Notes: generated by a model from the letters alone, not told the origin. 64,000 nt of DNA from Patescibacteria group bacterium (GCA_018061755.1 JAGOTP010000001.1:62001-126000), one strand, 5' to 3'. Shown: positions 1-8,755, counted from the first letter of the stretch. Program-made: numbers and translations.

Positions 1-2
1 TA

Positions 3-194
3 CCGATCGAAGGCATGAGCTGCGTTCGATGGATCTTTGGGATGCTTCGTGCCGATTCTCCATCCTGGAATCAATTCAGTTGGTGCTGCATACGGACAAG
101 AATAGTCGTTACGGCGAAGATTTTTACTCCCGCAGGCATTGATTGGAAGATTGTTCTGCAAGTAGTGGAACGCTTGATGAAAGGCCACGTCTGA
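3..194 (+). CDS. C-terminal end of an unidentified gene (partial)
   Basis: An open frame runs in from the window edge and stops with TGA at 192-194, giving about 63 C-terminal residues with no motif I recognise. A second frame (from base 2 to the TGA at 140-142) is also open but shorter, so the frame choice is uncertain. A GC-rich hairpin follows the stop, which fits the end of a transcription unit. Confidence 0.3.
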   Translation, partial: PIEGMSCVRWIFGMLRADSPSWNQFSWCCIRTRIVVTAKIFTPAGIDWKIVLQVVERLMKGHV

Positions 195-211
195 ATGTGC
201 AAAAGAGGCTA

Positions 212-241
212 GGCGGCGGATGTACCGACCCGTTCGCCGCC
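212..241 (+). terminator. GC-rich hairpin after the partial gene
   Basis: GGCGGCG (212-218) pairs perfectly with CGCCGCC (235-241) across a 16-nt loop. The sequence after it is pyrimidine-rich but lacks a pure T run, so this is a probable but not typical terminator. Confidence 0.4.
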
Positions 242-361
242 CTTCCTCTTCGGTCACGCCATCGTTCTTTGGGGTATTTCTGTGCACCTTACTGCATCCG
301 TAACGCGTAGCGGATGCACCTGGGATGTCCAGCAACAGACGCGAGAAGGTCAAGGTCGGTC

Positions 362-2479
362 ATGGGTCTCAAGCGTGAAAAACTGTCTCTCAATTATCTC
401 GAACTGCTCTTCAGCTGCTTCGTCCAGTTCGTCCTCATCTTCGGCCTCATGCATTTCTCGGGCTGCAAGGAAGGATACGTGGAGGGTATACCGGGCGGCG
501 ACACGGTGACCCAGTCGATTGTCGACTGCACCGTATCGACCGTGCGCTATCCGACGACGGAAAGCGAGTTCCTGCGCCTCTACGGCGGTCGTACGTTCCT
601 GGTCGACGACGTACACATCGGTCGCGATATCGATCTGCGCGAAGGAACACCCATCTATCCGATCGCCTGCGGCACGCTGCGCTTCTATCGCGCAGCCAAT
701 GGGTACGGAACGCTGGTCGCCGTGGTCGAACACCATCTGCCGGCGCCGATCAGGCTCAGAAACGGTCTGGGTGAGGAGGTGTCGGTTCAGGACTTCCTGT
801 CGATCTACGGCCATCTGCGTGCAACGTCTCTGCGCACGGGCGGAACGAGTCTGTCCTGGCGGGATGGTGATACGGTGCAGACCAATCAGATCATCGGTTA
901 CGTGCAGCACGCGGCCGACAACGGTGACGGGGAAGAGCACCTGCATCTCGGCATCAGGCTGCAGACCGCTACTGAAGCAGCGCGTAGCCATCCCACAACC
1001 TGGTTTGCTGGCTACGATCGAGATCGAACTCAACGACGATGGTATGCGGATCCGGCGCTTTTCATGAATGCGCTTCTGCGTCGTTCGGTCATGACATCGA
1101 CGTCTACCTGGCACCCGACGGGTACGGTGCTCTCGATCATGGGGCAAACCTGGTATGTCGCTTCCGAGCAGATCGTGACGCGTCTGCCGGATGATCTCCT
1201 GCAAAGCGAACGGCTCACAAGTCGTATCGTGCAGAGCGTGCCGGCTGAACTGGCTTGCTTTACCGAAGTGGGTTTTTCCCTCGAGCGAACCGGTGGTCAT
1301 CGTCTGGTGCGTTTCGACGGAATGTCAACGGTCTATGAGTATACAGATGCTCCTTCGCTGCGGCGTTTCACCTTCCTCGCGCAACATGCCTTCGACAGCT
1401 GGGGCTGGACTGCCTCGCAGGTGGCTCAGCGTCCAGCGAGTGAACGAATGGCCTTTCTCGAGCGCTATCGTGACGTCGGTTCACGCCGACTGCGCGATGG
1501 GTCGCTCGTGAAGGTCATCGGACGCAGCGATGTCTATGTCGTTTCAGAAGGTCGACGGCGTCCGATCTTCGACTGGCCGACGTTTCTCGCTCTCGGGTAT
1601 GACGAAGCTTGGATCATCGAGGTAGATTCCTCCGTTCTCGATGTCCTGGCTGGTCCGCTCGGTGAGGTGATTCGACCGGAAGATCTGCGTCGTTGCCGCG
1701 GCATGATGTCGACCGTTCCTCCGCCTCCGGCCACGAGTATGGATGCGAGCGTTCCGCCGGTCGATGCAGTGATCGTTCCCGACGTGGTGGTCATGGATAT
1801 CGGCAGGGATGCCGTACTCGATCTATCTGCGATCATCGATGTGGGATCTGATCACACCCCTTCTGCGGATGTGTCCAGTGTCATGGATGTTACGTCTCTC
1901 GTGGATAATGCAGTCATTCCTCCAACGGATGCTGCCTGCATGGATCCGCCGCGTGATGCGACAGGCCCTTCGCTGGATGTGAGTATGGTGGCGGATGTTG
2001 CCTCGGTAACCGATACGGGCCCCAGCATTCCGCCCGATGCAGGCGCTCCTGAAGCTGGGATGCCGATCCCGACCGGCGCGGTCATGCGGTATGAATTTCG
2101 TTTGGCCTCCGATAGCGAAAGCTGGGCTCCAACCGAACCCTACCAGCTGCGTGATCACTACTGGGTGCCGCTCCGCTGCCTGAATGCGACTGGTCCCGAT
2201 GATTTTCGCATGGTTTCTCAAGGTGGTGGCTGGTTCCGTTGTGATACGGCAGAAGTCCACCCTATCTTCGTCGGAACATTCTTTTCACCGTCTCATCTGA
2301 TGCTCGGTGATCGTGGCCACATCGCAACCATCGACAACTGGCCTCGACCCTGCAATCCGCGTATCGGTATCGAGTGGCGTCTGACGGAACTGCCGACGGG
2401 CAGGATGATCTACCAAGGTCCGTCGAGCGGTCTGCCCTGCGCAAACGTCGGAACCCAAAGCCGACACCGGCTTCCCTGA
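362..2479 (+). CDS. Lipoprotein with M23-type peptidase domain and Asp/Ala/Pro-rich linker
   Basis: Predicted surface lipoprotein of 705 aa. The start at 362 puts a hydrophobic segment (about residues 12-33) before a lipobox Cys35 (F-S-G-C). Residues about 85-200 match an M23/LytM peptidase: H85-x3-D89, YGH at 149-151 and HLH at 193-195 are the expected zinc and catalytic positions, so activity on peptidoglycan cross-links is plausible. A second segment (about residues 385-445, around VYVV-x-EGRRRP) resembles a repeat of CPR secreted proteins and recurs in the gene at 16583. It is followed by a long linker full of Asp, Ala, Val and Pro (D-A-x-V-P-P style), a type often seen in myxobacterial lipoproteins, and a Cys-containing C-terminal domain I do not recognise. 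High GC sets it apart from recA downstream. An upstream ATG at 314 is in frame but would bury the signal sequence. Confidence 0.7.
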   Translation: MGLKREKLSLNYLELLFSCFVQFVLIFGLMHFSGCKEGYVEGIPGGDTVTQSIVDCTVSTVRYPTTESEFLRLYGGRTFLVDDVHIGRDIDLREGTPIYPIACGTLRFYRAANGYGTLVAVVEHHLPAPIRLRNGLGEEVSVQDFLSIYGHLRATSLRTGGTSLSWRDGDTVQTNQIIGYVQHAADNGDGEEHLHLGIRLQTATEAARSHPTTWFAGYDRDRTQRRWYADPALFMNALLRRSVMTSTSTWHPTGTVLSIMGQTWYVASEQIVTRLPDDLLQSERLTSRIVQSVPAELACFTEVGFSLERTGGHRLVRFDGMSTVYEYTDAPSLRRFTFLAQHAFDSWGWTASQVAQRPASERMAFLERYRDVGSRRLRDGSLVKVIGRSDVYVVSEGRRRPIFDWPTFLALGYDEAWIIEVDSSVLDVLAGPLGEVIRPEDLRRCRGMMSTVPPPPATSMDASVPPVDAVIVPDVVVMDIGRDAVLDLSAIIDVGSDHTPSADVSSVMDVTSLVDNAVIPPTDAACMDPPRDATGPSLDVSMVADVASVTDTGPSIPPDAGAPEAGMPIPTGAVMRYEFRLASDSESWAPTEPYQLRDHYWVPLRCLNATGPDDFRMVSQGGGWFRCDTAEVHPIFVGTFFSPSHLMLGDRGHIATIDNWPRPCNPRIGIEWRLTELPTGRMIYQGPSSGLPCANVGTQSRHRLP

Positions 2480-2591
2480 ACGAGTGCAGTCATTCCTCAT
2501 CTTTCTTCTCTTCGCGCCCTCTTGAATGAGTTCTTCGTTCGAGAGGTCAACGCGTTTGCGAAAGACAATGTGGATAAAGACGCTTGCAATA

Positions 2592-2629
2592 TTGAGTAAA
2601 CCAGGTACGATTAGAACATAAATAGAACA
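2592..2629 (+). promoter_or_regulatory. recA promoter region with direct-repeat SOS-like operator
   Basis: GAACA at 2614-2618 and GAACA at 2625-2629 form a direct repeat with an 11-bp period (GAAC-N7-GAAC). This is the geometry of the LexA box known from Alphaproteobacteria (GTTC-N7-GTTC). A TACGAT -10 candidate (2606-2611) lies just upstream, with TTGCAA at 2584-2589 as a possible -35 (16-bp spacer), so a bound repressor would cover the start of transcription. The same element precedes ruvB (34382-34397). Confidence 0.6.
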
Positions 2630-2651
2630 TCATTTTTTTCTTTTGAACTTT

Positions 2652-3752
2652 ATGCCACGCAAATCTTCTGAGGATCGACAGGATGGACGCTCACTCGCTG
2701 TTCAAGGCGCGATTGATCAAATTAAAGAGAAGTTTGGAGAAGGTTCCATCATGCGCTTGGGTGAAGCGCATAAGATGCAGATTGAATCTATCCCTACCGG
2801 TTGTTTGTCACTCGACCTTGCTTTGGGGGTATTTGGTGTCCCACGTGGAAGAATCATCGAGATCTTCGGTCCAGAATCATCTGGAAAGACAACGCTCGCT
2901 ATGCACATCGTGGCTGAAGCGCAAAAAATTGGTGGTGTAGCAGCCTTTGTGGACGCCGAACACGCCCTTGATCCAGATTATGCTCGCAAGGTAGGTGTAA
3001 AAGTCGATCAACTCCTCATTTCTCAGCCTGATACAGGAGAGCAGGCATTAGATATCGTCGAAACTCTCGTTCGTTCAAATGCTGTGGATGTGATCGTGAT
3101 CGACTCGGTTGCGGCCTTAACCCCTCGAGCGGAAATTGAGGGCGAAATGGGTGACTCTCACATGGGCCTACAAGCTCGTCTCATGAGCCAGGCTTTGCGA
3201 AAGCTCACAGCTATTATTTCTCGTTCCAACACGGTCGTCATTTTCCTGAACCAAATTCGCCAAAAGATCGGTATCGTGTTTGGCAACCCAGAAACAACGA
3301 CCGGAGGAAATGCGCTCAAATTCTATTCCTCCATGCGTATTGAGATTCGTCGAGCCGCCCAAATCAAGCTGGGTGAGCGTGTTATCGGAAACCGCGTGAA
3401 GATTAAAGTTGTCAAAAACAAGGTTGCAGCCCCTTTCCGTACCTGTGAATTCGACATTATGTATAACGAAGGCATTTCGATTCCTGGCGATATGCTTGAT
3501 GCGGGTGTCGACTTGGGTCCAGTCAAAAAATCAGGAAACACTTATACATTCGAGTCTGAAAAGCTCGGAGTAGGACGCGAAAATGCCAAGCAAATGCTCA
3601 AAGAGCGACCAGAGCTGTTGGCCCAGATTCGCCAAAAGTGTTTGGAGGCTTGGCAGTCCAAAGAAGATGATCAGCCTGGTAGCGTGACTGGACGTAGTCG
3701 AGACGATGAAGATGAGGCGGGCGAAGAACCCGAAGAAAAGTCCGAAGCCTGA
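2652..3752 (+). CDS. recA: Recombinase RecA
   Basis: RecA, 366 aa, forms ATP-dependent filaments on single-stranded DNA for strand exchange and triggers LexA self-cleavage in the SOS response. The Walker A motif GPESSGKTT, the VDAEHALDP segment, the loop regions and an acidic C-terminal tail are present, and length is normal. The ATG at 2652 is preferred over an in-frame TTG at 2643 because the family usually starts just before the helical N-terminus. There is no Shine-Dalgarno sequence, as for most core genes here. A GAACA direct repeat lies upstream. ftsK follows after 40 nt and is probably co-transcribed. Confidence 0.97.
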   Translation: MPRKSSEDRQDGRSLAVQGAIDQIKEKFGEGSIMRLGEAHKMQIESIPTGCLSLDLALGVFGVPRGRIIEIFGPESSGKTTLAMHIVAEAQKIGGVAAFVDAEHALDPDYARKVGVKVDQLLISQPDTGEQALDIVETLVRSNAVDVIVIDSVAALTPRAEIEGEMGDSHMGLQARLMSQALRKLTAIISRSNTVVIFLNQIRQKIGIVFGNPETTTGGNALKFYSSMRIEIRRAAQIKLGERVIGNRVKIKVVKNKVAAPFRTCEFDIMYNEGISIPGDMLDAGVDLGPVKKSGNTYTFESEKLGVGRENAKQMLKERPELLAQIRQKCLEAWQSKEDDQPGSVTGRSRDDEDEAGEEPEEKSEA

Positions 3753-3792
3753 TCTCGTCAGATAAGGGACGGACGGGTACACTCTTCCTATC

Positions 3793-6078
3793 ATGGCCAG
3801 ACGAAAACGCTCCTCCTTTGAATTTAAGCTTGATCCAGAAACGAAGCGAAGCGTTGCCGTAGTTTTTCTATGCGCGTTTTCGCTTCTTCTGTTCTTCGGG
3901 ATGTTCGATTTGGGAGGATCCCTGGGTGTGCGTTTAGACGGAGGCTTAACTTGGGTTTTTGGCTGGGATCGCTTCTTTTTGCCCTTCATCTCTCTCGCGA
4001 TCGCCTATCATCTGGCTGCCCCTGACCGCTTTCAGCTGCACGTAAAGAACATCATTGGAATCTGTTTGTTGTTTCTTTCCTTAAATCCGTTCATGCACGT
4101 GATTGCTATTCCGGAAGTTGGATCTGTGCCGGATCAGGTGGTGCGTGCGGTTGGAGGAAAGCTCGGTCACCTCCTGTCTGCTCCTTTGGTCGCGGTACTT
4201 GGTCTGTGGGGAGTCCGTATTCTGTTTGGGGCTTTGTTTGTCATCTCAGTCCTTTTGATTTTCAATCTAACCATTGAGCATATTAGATCGCTCTTTGATT
4301 GGATCAAGAAATTAGCCCTTGTATTGGTGCATGGAGTGTCTTGGCCAATGAAACAATTGATTCAATGGCGTGAACAAAGTCCAAAAGCCTTTTCAACCGC
4401 TCCAACTTCGACCAATGAACTCCTTCAGTCTTATCAATCCAATGCTGGCGAGGAAGAAGCGGTTGAGGATCTAGAAACGGTTTCGACTGAGGAGACGGAT
4501 GAAGAAGATGGCGCTGATGAGCCCGATGAGGAGGAAGAGTCTTCAGAAGAGGAAGGAGCGGGGGATGAGTCTGTTAAGCGAAATGTCCCAGCACCTAAGC
4601 CAAAGAAGCATTATCCTAAGATTGAAATTCCTCTTGATTTACTCGATCGCCGAGATCAGAAGCCAACGTCCGGTGACATCACTCACAATCGTGAAGTAGT
4701 TCGTCGAACTTTGGATAAGTTCGGGATCCCGGTTGATATGGGTGAGGTTTCGGTTGGCCCAACGGTTACCCAATTTACGCTCAAACCTTCTGATGGCGTG
4801 AAGCTATCGCGGATTACGGCTTTGCACAACGATCTAGCTTTGGCGTTGGCAGCTCATCCGATTCGTATCGAGGCGCCAATTCCTGGAAAGTCGTTGGTTG
4901 GAATCGAAGTTCCGAACCAATCTGTGGCAACCGTCGGTCTACGTGAGATCCTTGAATCGAAAGAATTCCGTGAACGGAAAGTTGGAGCGTTGAACTTTGT
5001 CCTAGGAAAAGACGTGGCTGGCAAGCCTTGGACGGCCGATCTCGGTCGTATGCCGCACTTACTGGTGGCTGGTGCGACCGGATCCGGAAAATCTGTCTGT
5101 TTGAACGTCATTATCATGACGCTGCTCTATACCTTTGGTCCGGATGAATTAAAGTTCTTGATGGTTGACCCGAAGCGCGTAGAACTGCAGGTCTACAATG
5201 GTTTGCCTCACTTGGTTACACCTGTCATTACAAAAACCAACGAAACGGTTAACGCGCTCAAATGGGGACTACGCGAAATGGATCATCGCTACGATCTTCT
5301 CTCGAAGGTGGGTGCGCGTGACTTAGCGAGCTACAACTCTCGAGTCGAAGATAAGATCCCTTATCTTGTCATCATTGTTGATGAGTTAGCGGACCTCATG
5401 GCGACTTCTTCGTCTGAGATCGAGGGACCGATCGTCCGTTTGGCCCAAATGGCTCGTGCGGTCGGTATTCATTTGGTTCTTGCCACCCAACGTCCGTCGG
5501 TTGATGTCATCACAGGCTTGATCAAGGCCAACGTTCCAGCACGTATCGCTTTTGCGGTTGCCTCATCGACCGATTCGCGCACCATTCTCGATCAACAAGG
5601 GGCAGATAAATTGATCGGCCGTGGTGATATGTTGCTTTCGACGGCTGAGCTTGCAACCCCAAAACGTATTCAAGGAGCCTTTGTGTCCGATGGCGAAATT
5701 TCTCGTGTCGTTGATTTCATCAAATCAAAGTGTGATCCAGCTGACTATGACTTCAGCGTCACTCAGCGTAATGGTGGTGGTCCCGGTGGCGCTGGTAGTA
5801 TCGGTGGTGGCGCAGGTGGTGATGGCGAGGATGATGATCCATTGCTGCCAGATGCCAAAGAAGAAATTATCCGAGCCGGCAAAGCCTCAGCTTCCCTTTT
5901 GCAGCGTCGGTTGAAAGTCGGTTATGCCCGCGCCGCTCGTTTGCTCGACTTGCTTGAGCAGGGAGGTTTTATCGGTCCTGCCGATGGTGCCAAGCCACGC
6001 GAGATTTTGAAGGCAGATTTTGGTCGACAGTTAGAATTAGATAGCGAGCCGTCTGAAGCAGAAGTAAACCAAGAATAA
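3793..6078 (+). CDS. ftsK: DNA translocase FtsK/SpoIIIE
   Basis: FtsK-type translocase, 761 aa, pumps chromosome ends through the division septum. Four hydrophobic segments lie in about the first 165 residues, followed by an acidic linker rich in Glu and Asp (about 215-260) and the RecA-like motor with Walker A GATGSGKSVCL (about 425-435) and Walker B VIIVDELADL. After a Gly-rich linker, the winged-helix gamma domain (SASLLQRRLKVGYARAARL) reads orienting sequences. It sits between recA and a rodZ-like gene, so chromosome maintenance and shape genes are grouped. Confidence 0.96.
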   Translation: MARRKRSSFEFKLDPETKRSVAVVFLCAFSLLLFFGMFDLGGSLGVRLDGGLTWVFGWDRFFLPFISLAIAYHLAAPDRFQLHVKNIIGICLLFLSLNPFMHVIAIPEVGSVPDQVVRAVGGKLGHLLSAPLVAVLGLWGVRILFGALFVISVLLIFNLTIEHIRSLFDWIKKLALVLVHGVSWPMKQLIQWREQSPKAFSTAPTSTNELLQSYQSNAGEEEAVEDLETVSTEETDEEDGADEPDEEEESSEEEGAGDESVKRNVPAPKPKKHYPKIEIPLDLLDRRDQKPTSGDITHNREVVRRTLDKFGIPVDMGEVSVGPTVTQFTLKPSDGVKLSRITALHNDLALALAAHPIRIEAPIPGKSLVGIEVPNQSVATVGLREILESKEFRERKVGALNFVLGKDVAGKPWTADLGRMPHLLVAGATGSGKSVCLNVIIMTLLYTFGPDELKFLMVDPKRVELQVYNGLPHLVTPVITKTNETVNALKWGLREMDHRYDLLSKVGARDLASYNSRVEDKIPYLVIIVDELADLMATSSSEIEGPIVRLAQMARAVGIHLVLATQRPSVDVITGLIKANVPARIAFAVASSTDSRTILDQQGADKLIGRGDMLLSTAELATPKRIQGAFVSDGEISRVVDFIKSKCDPADYDFSVTQRNGGGPGGAGSIGGGAGGDGEDDDPLLPDAKEEIIRAGKASASLLQRRLKVGYARAARLLDLLEQGGFIGPADGAKPREILKADFGRQLELDSEPSEAEVNQE

Positions 6079-6091
6079 TTCCAACGAGTCT

Positions 6092-6778
6092 ATGGGGTTC
6101 ATCCAAAAAAGCATCAACCCCGAAGGTGGTCTTGGTCGTGATCTGCTCGAATTGCGCACCAAAGCTGGACTTTCCTTGGCCGACGCTGCTCGCTTAAGCA
6201 AGGTATCAGAGGGGGCTATCCGTTCATTGGAGGAAGAGCGTTGGGAGGAGATTCCAGACCCGATCTATTTCGAACACGTGTTTCGTGCCTACCTCGCGCT
6301 TTTCCCGATTCAGCAGAACTACTATCTCCAAAAATACCGAGCTAGTTTAAAGATAAAATCTCGCGAGCGAACAACTCAAGAGCTATTGCCTCATCAGCGA
6401 GTGCGTTGGTTCGATCTGACCGTTTGGTCACGAGTGGTCGCGGTTCTGGGACTGTGTTTATTTGCTGGTTTGATCGGAGGCTACGTCTTCTTTCAAGTGC
6501 GTGCTGTGACGGCTCCTCCATTCTTGATGGTCGAAACACCGCGTGAAGGCGAGCGTTTGGCACAGCCGGTCGCAGAAATTCAGGGCAAGACCGAACCAGA
6601 TGCGTCTGTTTCAATTAACGGACGATCGGCCATCGTTGAAAAGGATGGTGTGTTCAAGCTCACGATCGATATTCCGTCTGGTCCAACCGTCATAGTTATT
6701 CAAGCGAAAAAACGTCGTGGAAAAACGGCTGAAGAAACCCGCCATGTCTTTTATCAACGAACGATGGATGCACCGTAG
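6092..6778 (+). CDS. RodZ-like HTH membrane protein
   Basis: Protein of 228 aa with the RodZ plan: an N-terminal helix-turn-helix (about residues 14-80, TKAGLSLADAARLSKVSEGAI), a basic juxtamembrane stretch, one transmembrane helix (about 109-132) and an extracytoplasmic beta domain (about 145-220). The outer domain (P-x-EGE...G-x-TEPDASVSING) resembles the glucodextranase-B-like fold common in CPR surface proteins. RodZ links MreB to the wall machinery; here a role in cell shape or envelope is inferred. Its ATG lies 13 nt after ftsK, so the two are likely one transcript. Confidence 0.75.
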   Translation: MGFIQKSINPEGGLGRDLLELRTKAGLSLADAARLSKVSEGAIRSLEEERWEEIPDPIYFEHVFRAYLALFPIQQNYYLQKYRASLKIKSRERTTQELLPHQRVRWFDLTVWSRVVAVLGLCLFAGLIGGYVFFQVRAVTAPPFLMVETPREGERLAQPVAEIQGKTEPDASVSINGRSAIVEKDGVFKLTIDIPSGPTVIVIQAKKRRGKTAEETRHVFYQRTMDAP

Positions 6779-6794
6779 TGTTAAAAAGCAACAA

Positions 6795-7538
6795 AAAATC
6801 CCCTGGCCAACTGCGAAGCGCTGTCACGCCGAGAAGTTCGGTGTTCGATAGTTGACGCAGGAGGAAAAGCATATTCGGAAGGACTCCAAATAGCCGCATC
6901 AGTCGACCACCAAGCGTGGCGTACAGCGATCCGCAACCGGACAGGGGATAGGTTCTATTGAGACTACGAAATACCGAGCCTTTGGTCAAGCGACAGGCGT
7001 ATCTTTAATGATTATTTCTGAAATACAAAACACGGGTCGATCATCAACACTGTGTTGGCACGAAGCCGCAAGCGTTGCGAACGGTGGCGAACCTGGGTCT
7101 GACGTGTGCCAGAGACAGGTGAAATGCCCTGTTCGGATGGGGTTGCCATCAATGACCAGCCCGTGTTTTGAAAACCGACACGATCGGACGAATGATAAAG
7201 AGGTGAGAGTCCCGAGGCGTCAGAGACGCGTTGGGACGTATGAGCGAGTACTGATGGGGGAGGTAGCCGTAGCCACCGAACCTATCTTCCTCGTTCTGCT
7301 TCGTGAGTTGCCGTGTTCGGTTCCCCAAGAAGGTCGTCCTCTTTATCGTTTGTCCGATCTCGCCAGCGTTTTGGAGGGTGGAGGTGGACACCGATGGTCC
7401 GAAGACCTGGTGTTCCGCAAGGGAGTGCTTGAGACGTTCGAGCCGTGGCCCAAACGAGTCAAACAGCAGCCTTGTTCCAGCGGCGGCTGGGAACCCTCCA
7501 AAACGCTGTAGAGATCGTTCGATCAGTTTGTGAAACAA
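6795..7538 (-). ncRNA. Large four-domain structured RNA, about 740 nt
   Basis: No convincing protein is encoded here on either strand. The minus strand has a near-consensus promoter and a set of long-range helices. Domain 1 (7355-7517) is closed by 7+16 bp and contains a GGUC-UUCG-GACC hairpin. Domain 2 (7194-7347) is closed by 10 perfect bp and contains hairpins with stems GUCCC/GGGAC and GCGUC/GACGC. Domain 3 (7026-7170) is closed by 11 perfect bp. Domain 4 (6802-6947) is closed by 22 bp with two U-C mismatches and runs straight into six U, forming an intrinsic terminator. Four G-U wobbles in the domain 4 helix exist only in the minus-strand RNA, which fixes the direction. Size and build recall the large ornate bacterial RNAs (GOLLD, ROOL, OLE, HEARO), but I cannot assign a family; function unknown. 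Confidence 0.8.
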
Positions 7539-7544
7539 CAGACT

Positions 7545-7573
7545 ATAATAATATAGGATTATTATTCTGTCAA
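7545..7573 (-). promoter_or_regulatory. Promoter of the large structured RNA
   Basis: On the minus strand TTGACA (7568-7573) is followed by a 17-bp AT-rich spacer and TATTAT (7545-7550). The -35 box is perfect and the -10 box differs from consensus at one position. Transcription would start near 7538, a few bases before the first helix of the RNA. Confidence 0.8.
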
Positions 7574-7662
7574 GCGACATGATGCACCTAGCTAAGTTTT
7601 TGGCTTAACCAAGCACAAATACTTGTTTAAGCGAACTTAACACATGAAGAGACTAAGTTGTC

Positions 7663-7785
7663 GTAGGCTGTGGAAGGTCTCCTGATCGAGACCGTCCGGC
7701 GTCGCTCTCAACCTACCTTTCCATAGTACAGGTCATCACTAGAAGCTAGCAATAAAATATTACTTATTTTGGCTAGGTTGAGAGC
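7663..7785. other. Gene-free stretch with long inverted repeats (possible small RNA)
   Basis: The gap 7579-7918 holds no plausible coding frame. It contains a 12-bp perfect inverted repeat (7704-7715 with 7774-7785) around a 58-nt loop, a GGTCTC/GAGACC hairpin (7676-7693), and an overlapping GTAGG/CCTAC pairing that would compete with the first. This could be a second structured RNA or the leader of the next gene; strand is unclear. Confidence 0.35.
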
Positions 7786-7918
7786 AATAAGAGGGCAATT
7801 GATCGATGATTTTACGAAAAATCTGGCCAGATTTTCCTGTGGATAGACTGTAGATAGTCCCAATTTCCCGCATGGTTACGGAATTTTACCGCTGCATCTA
7901 AAAAAAGAGGTAGGATTA

Positions 7919-7947
7919 TTGACCTTACACCAGCGATTCGTTAAGCT
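7919..7947 (+). promoter_or_regulatory. Promoter of the gene at 8056
   Basis: TTGACC (7919-7924), a 17-bp spacer and TAAGCT (7942-7947). The leader that follows is about 100 nt and contains a small TCGCGA hairpin just before the coding region. Confidence 0.5.
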
Positions 7948-8055
7948 GATCCTTCGCATCTTCATAATAAAATACGAAGCAAAGAGGGGTGGTGTTCATC
8001 CCAAACTCGCGAATTTCTCGCGAAGTTCACACTCTTCGAGACGATGAGGTTCCGT

Positions 8056-8583
8056 ATGGCCAAGGGAAGGTCCGACAAGAAGGAAGTATCTGGTAGCCGT
8101 AGGGCGACGGACGGGGATCCTCCCATGCCGTCTGATGAAGCGCCGCAGCCTGTACGGGCTGCGTTCCTGCCGATCGATTTCGGGCCGGACTTCGCGGAGA
8201 ACGTGAAGCTTCTCCAGCGGCGGATGCGGGAATACAACCGTGGTGCCGATGCGATCGAGCCTCTGGAGCTCTTCGCGCGCAACGGCAAGCTCTGTCTGGC
8301 GCCGGGCACCTACCCGGAGTATTTTTTCCAGCTCATGCGCTATTTCCACGCTCTCGGTGTGAGGAGTGGCCCCAGGAGTTCCCTGGGGGATCTCCAGTTC
8401 AACGTCATGTACAGGCTGCCTCCGGGTGGCCTGGAGCACATGCGGGAGTTCTTCGCGGAGCGCTGGGAGGATCCGTGGCACGGCCCCTGGCAGGTGCAGC
8501 ACCGCGACGCCTACATCATCGCTTGGCTCGAGCACCCCAACCGCTCCTCCGACGCGCAGCCGCTCGCCTTCGGACTGCGCTGA
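8056..8583 (+). CDS. High-GC hypothetical protein, 175 aa
   Basis: Unrecognised soluble protein with a basic, polar N-terminus, a central segment (ELFARNGKLCLAPGTYPEYF) and a Trp-rich C-terminal half; no signal peptide or membrane helix. The start at 8056 is chosen because GAGG stands 6 nt upstream; an in-frame ATG at 8044 lacks this. Promoter upstream and GC-rich terminator downstream make it a single-gene unit between the structured RNA and rpoB. GC content and codon choice (CTC, CGC, GCG) differ clearly from rpoB. Function unknown. Confidence 0.65.
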   Translation: MAKGRSDKKEVSGSRRATDGDPPMPSDEAPQPVRAAFLPIDFGPDFAENVKLLQRRMREYNRGADAIEPLELFARNGKLCLAPGTYPEYFFQLMRYFHALGVRSGPRSSLGDLQFNVMYRLPPGGLEHMREFFAERWEDPWHGPWQVQHRDAYIIAWLEHPNRSSDAQPLAFGLR

Positions 8584-8608
8584 TCCGTTCTCGAACGTCC
8601 TGACGGCT

Positions 8609-8642
8609 GCGGCGGGGCGACCAACTGGTTCGCCTCGCCGCC
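8609..8642 (+). terminator. Terminator of the 175-aa protein gene
   Basis: GGCGGGGCGA (8611-8620) pairs with TCGCCTCGCC (8630-8639), one mismatch, short loop, followed by a T-rich tract at about 8648-8664. Confidence 0.6.
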
Positions 8643-8755
8643 CGACGGTTCTGTTGGTTCTTTTGGGACAACTTTTCTCTTCGAACGCCACCCATCTCCT
8701 CTTTGCTTCGTATTTTCTTTCTATCTAGCCAAAAAACGCCTAAACAGGTCCAAAG

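Noticed and set aside
7200-7240. Group II intron-like GGTGAGAGTCCCGA on the plus strand
   Set aside because: No domain V or VI, no reverse transcriptase, and promoter, wobble pairs and terminator all point to the minus strand.
6795-7538. RNase P RNA or tmRNA
   Set aside because: The conserved RNase P core blocks and the tmRNA tag frame and acceptor end are not found on either strand; it is also too long.
7008-7580. Two long open frames (167 aa plus strand, 143 aa minus strand) inside the structured RNA
   Set aside because: Neither has a ribosome site, recognisable motif or sensible composition, and both overlap the long helices and the terminator-linked RNA structure.
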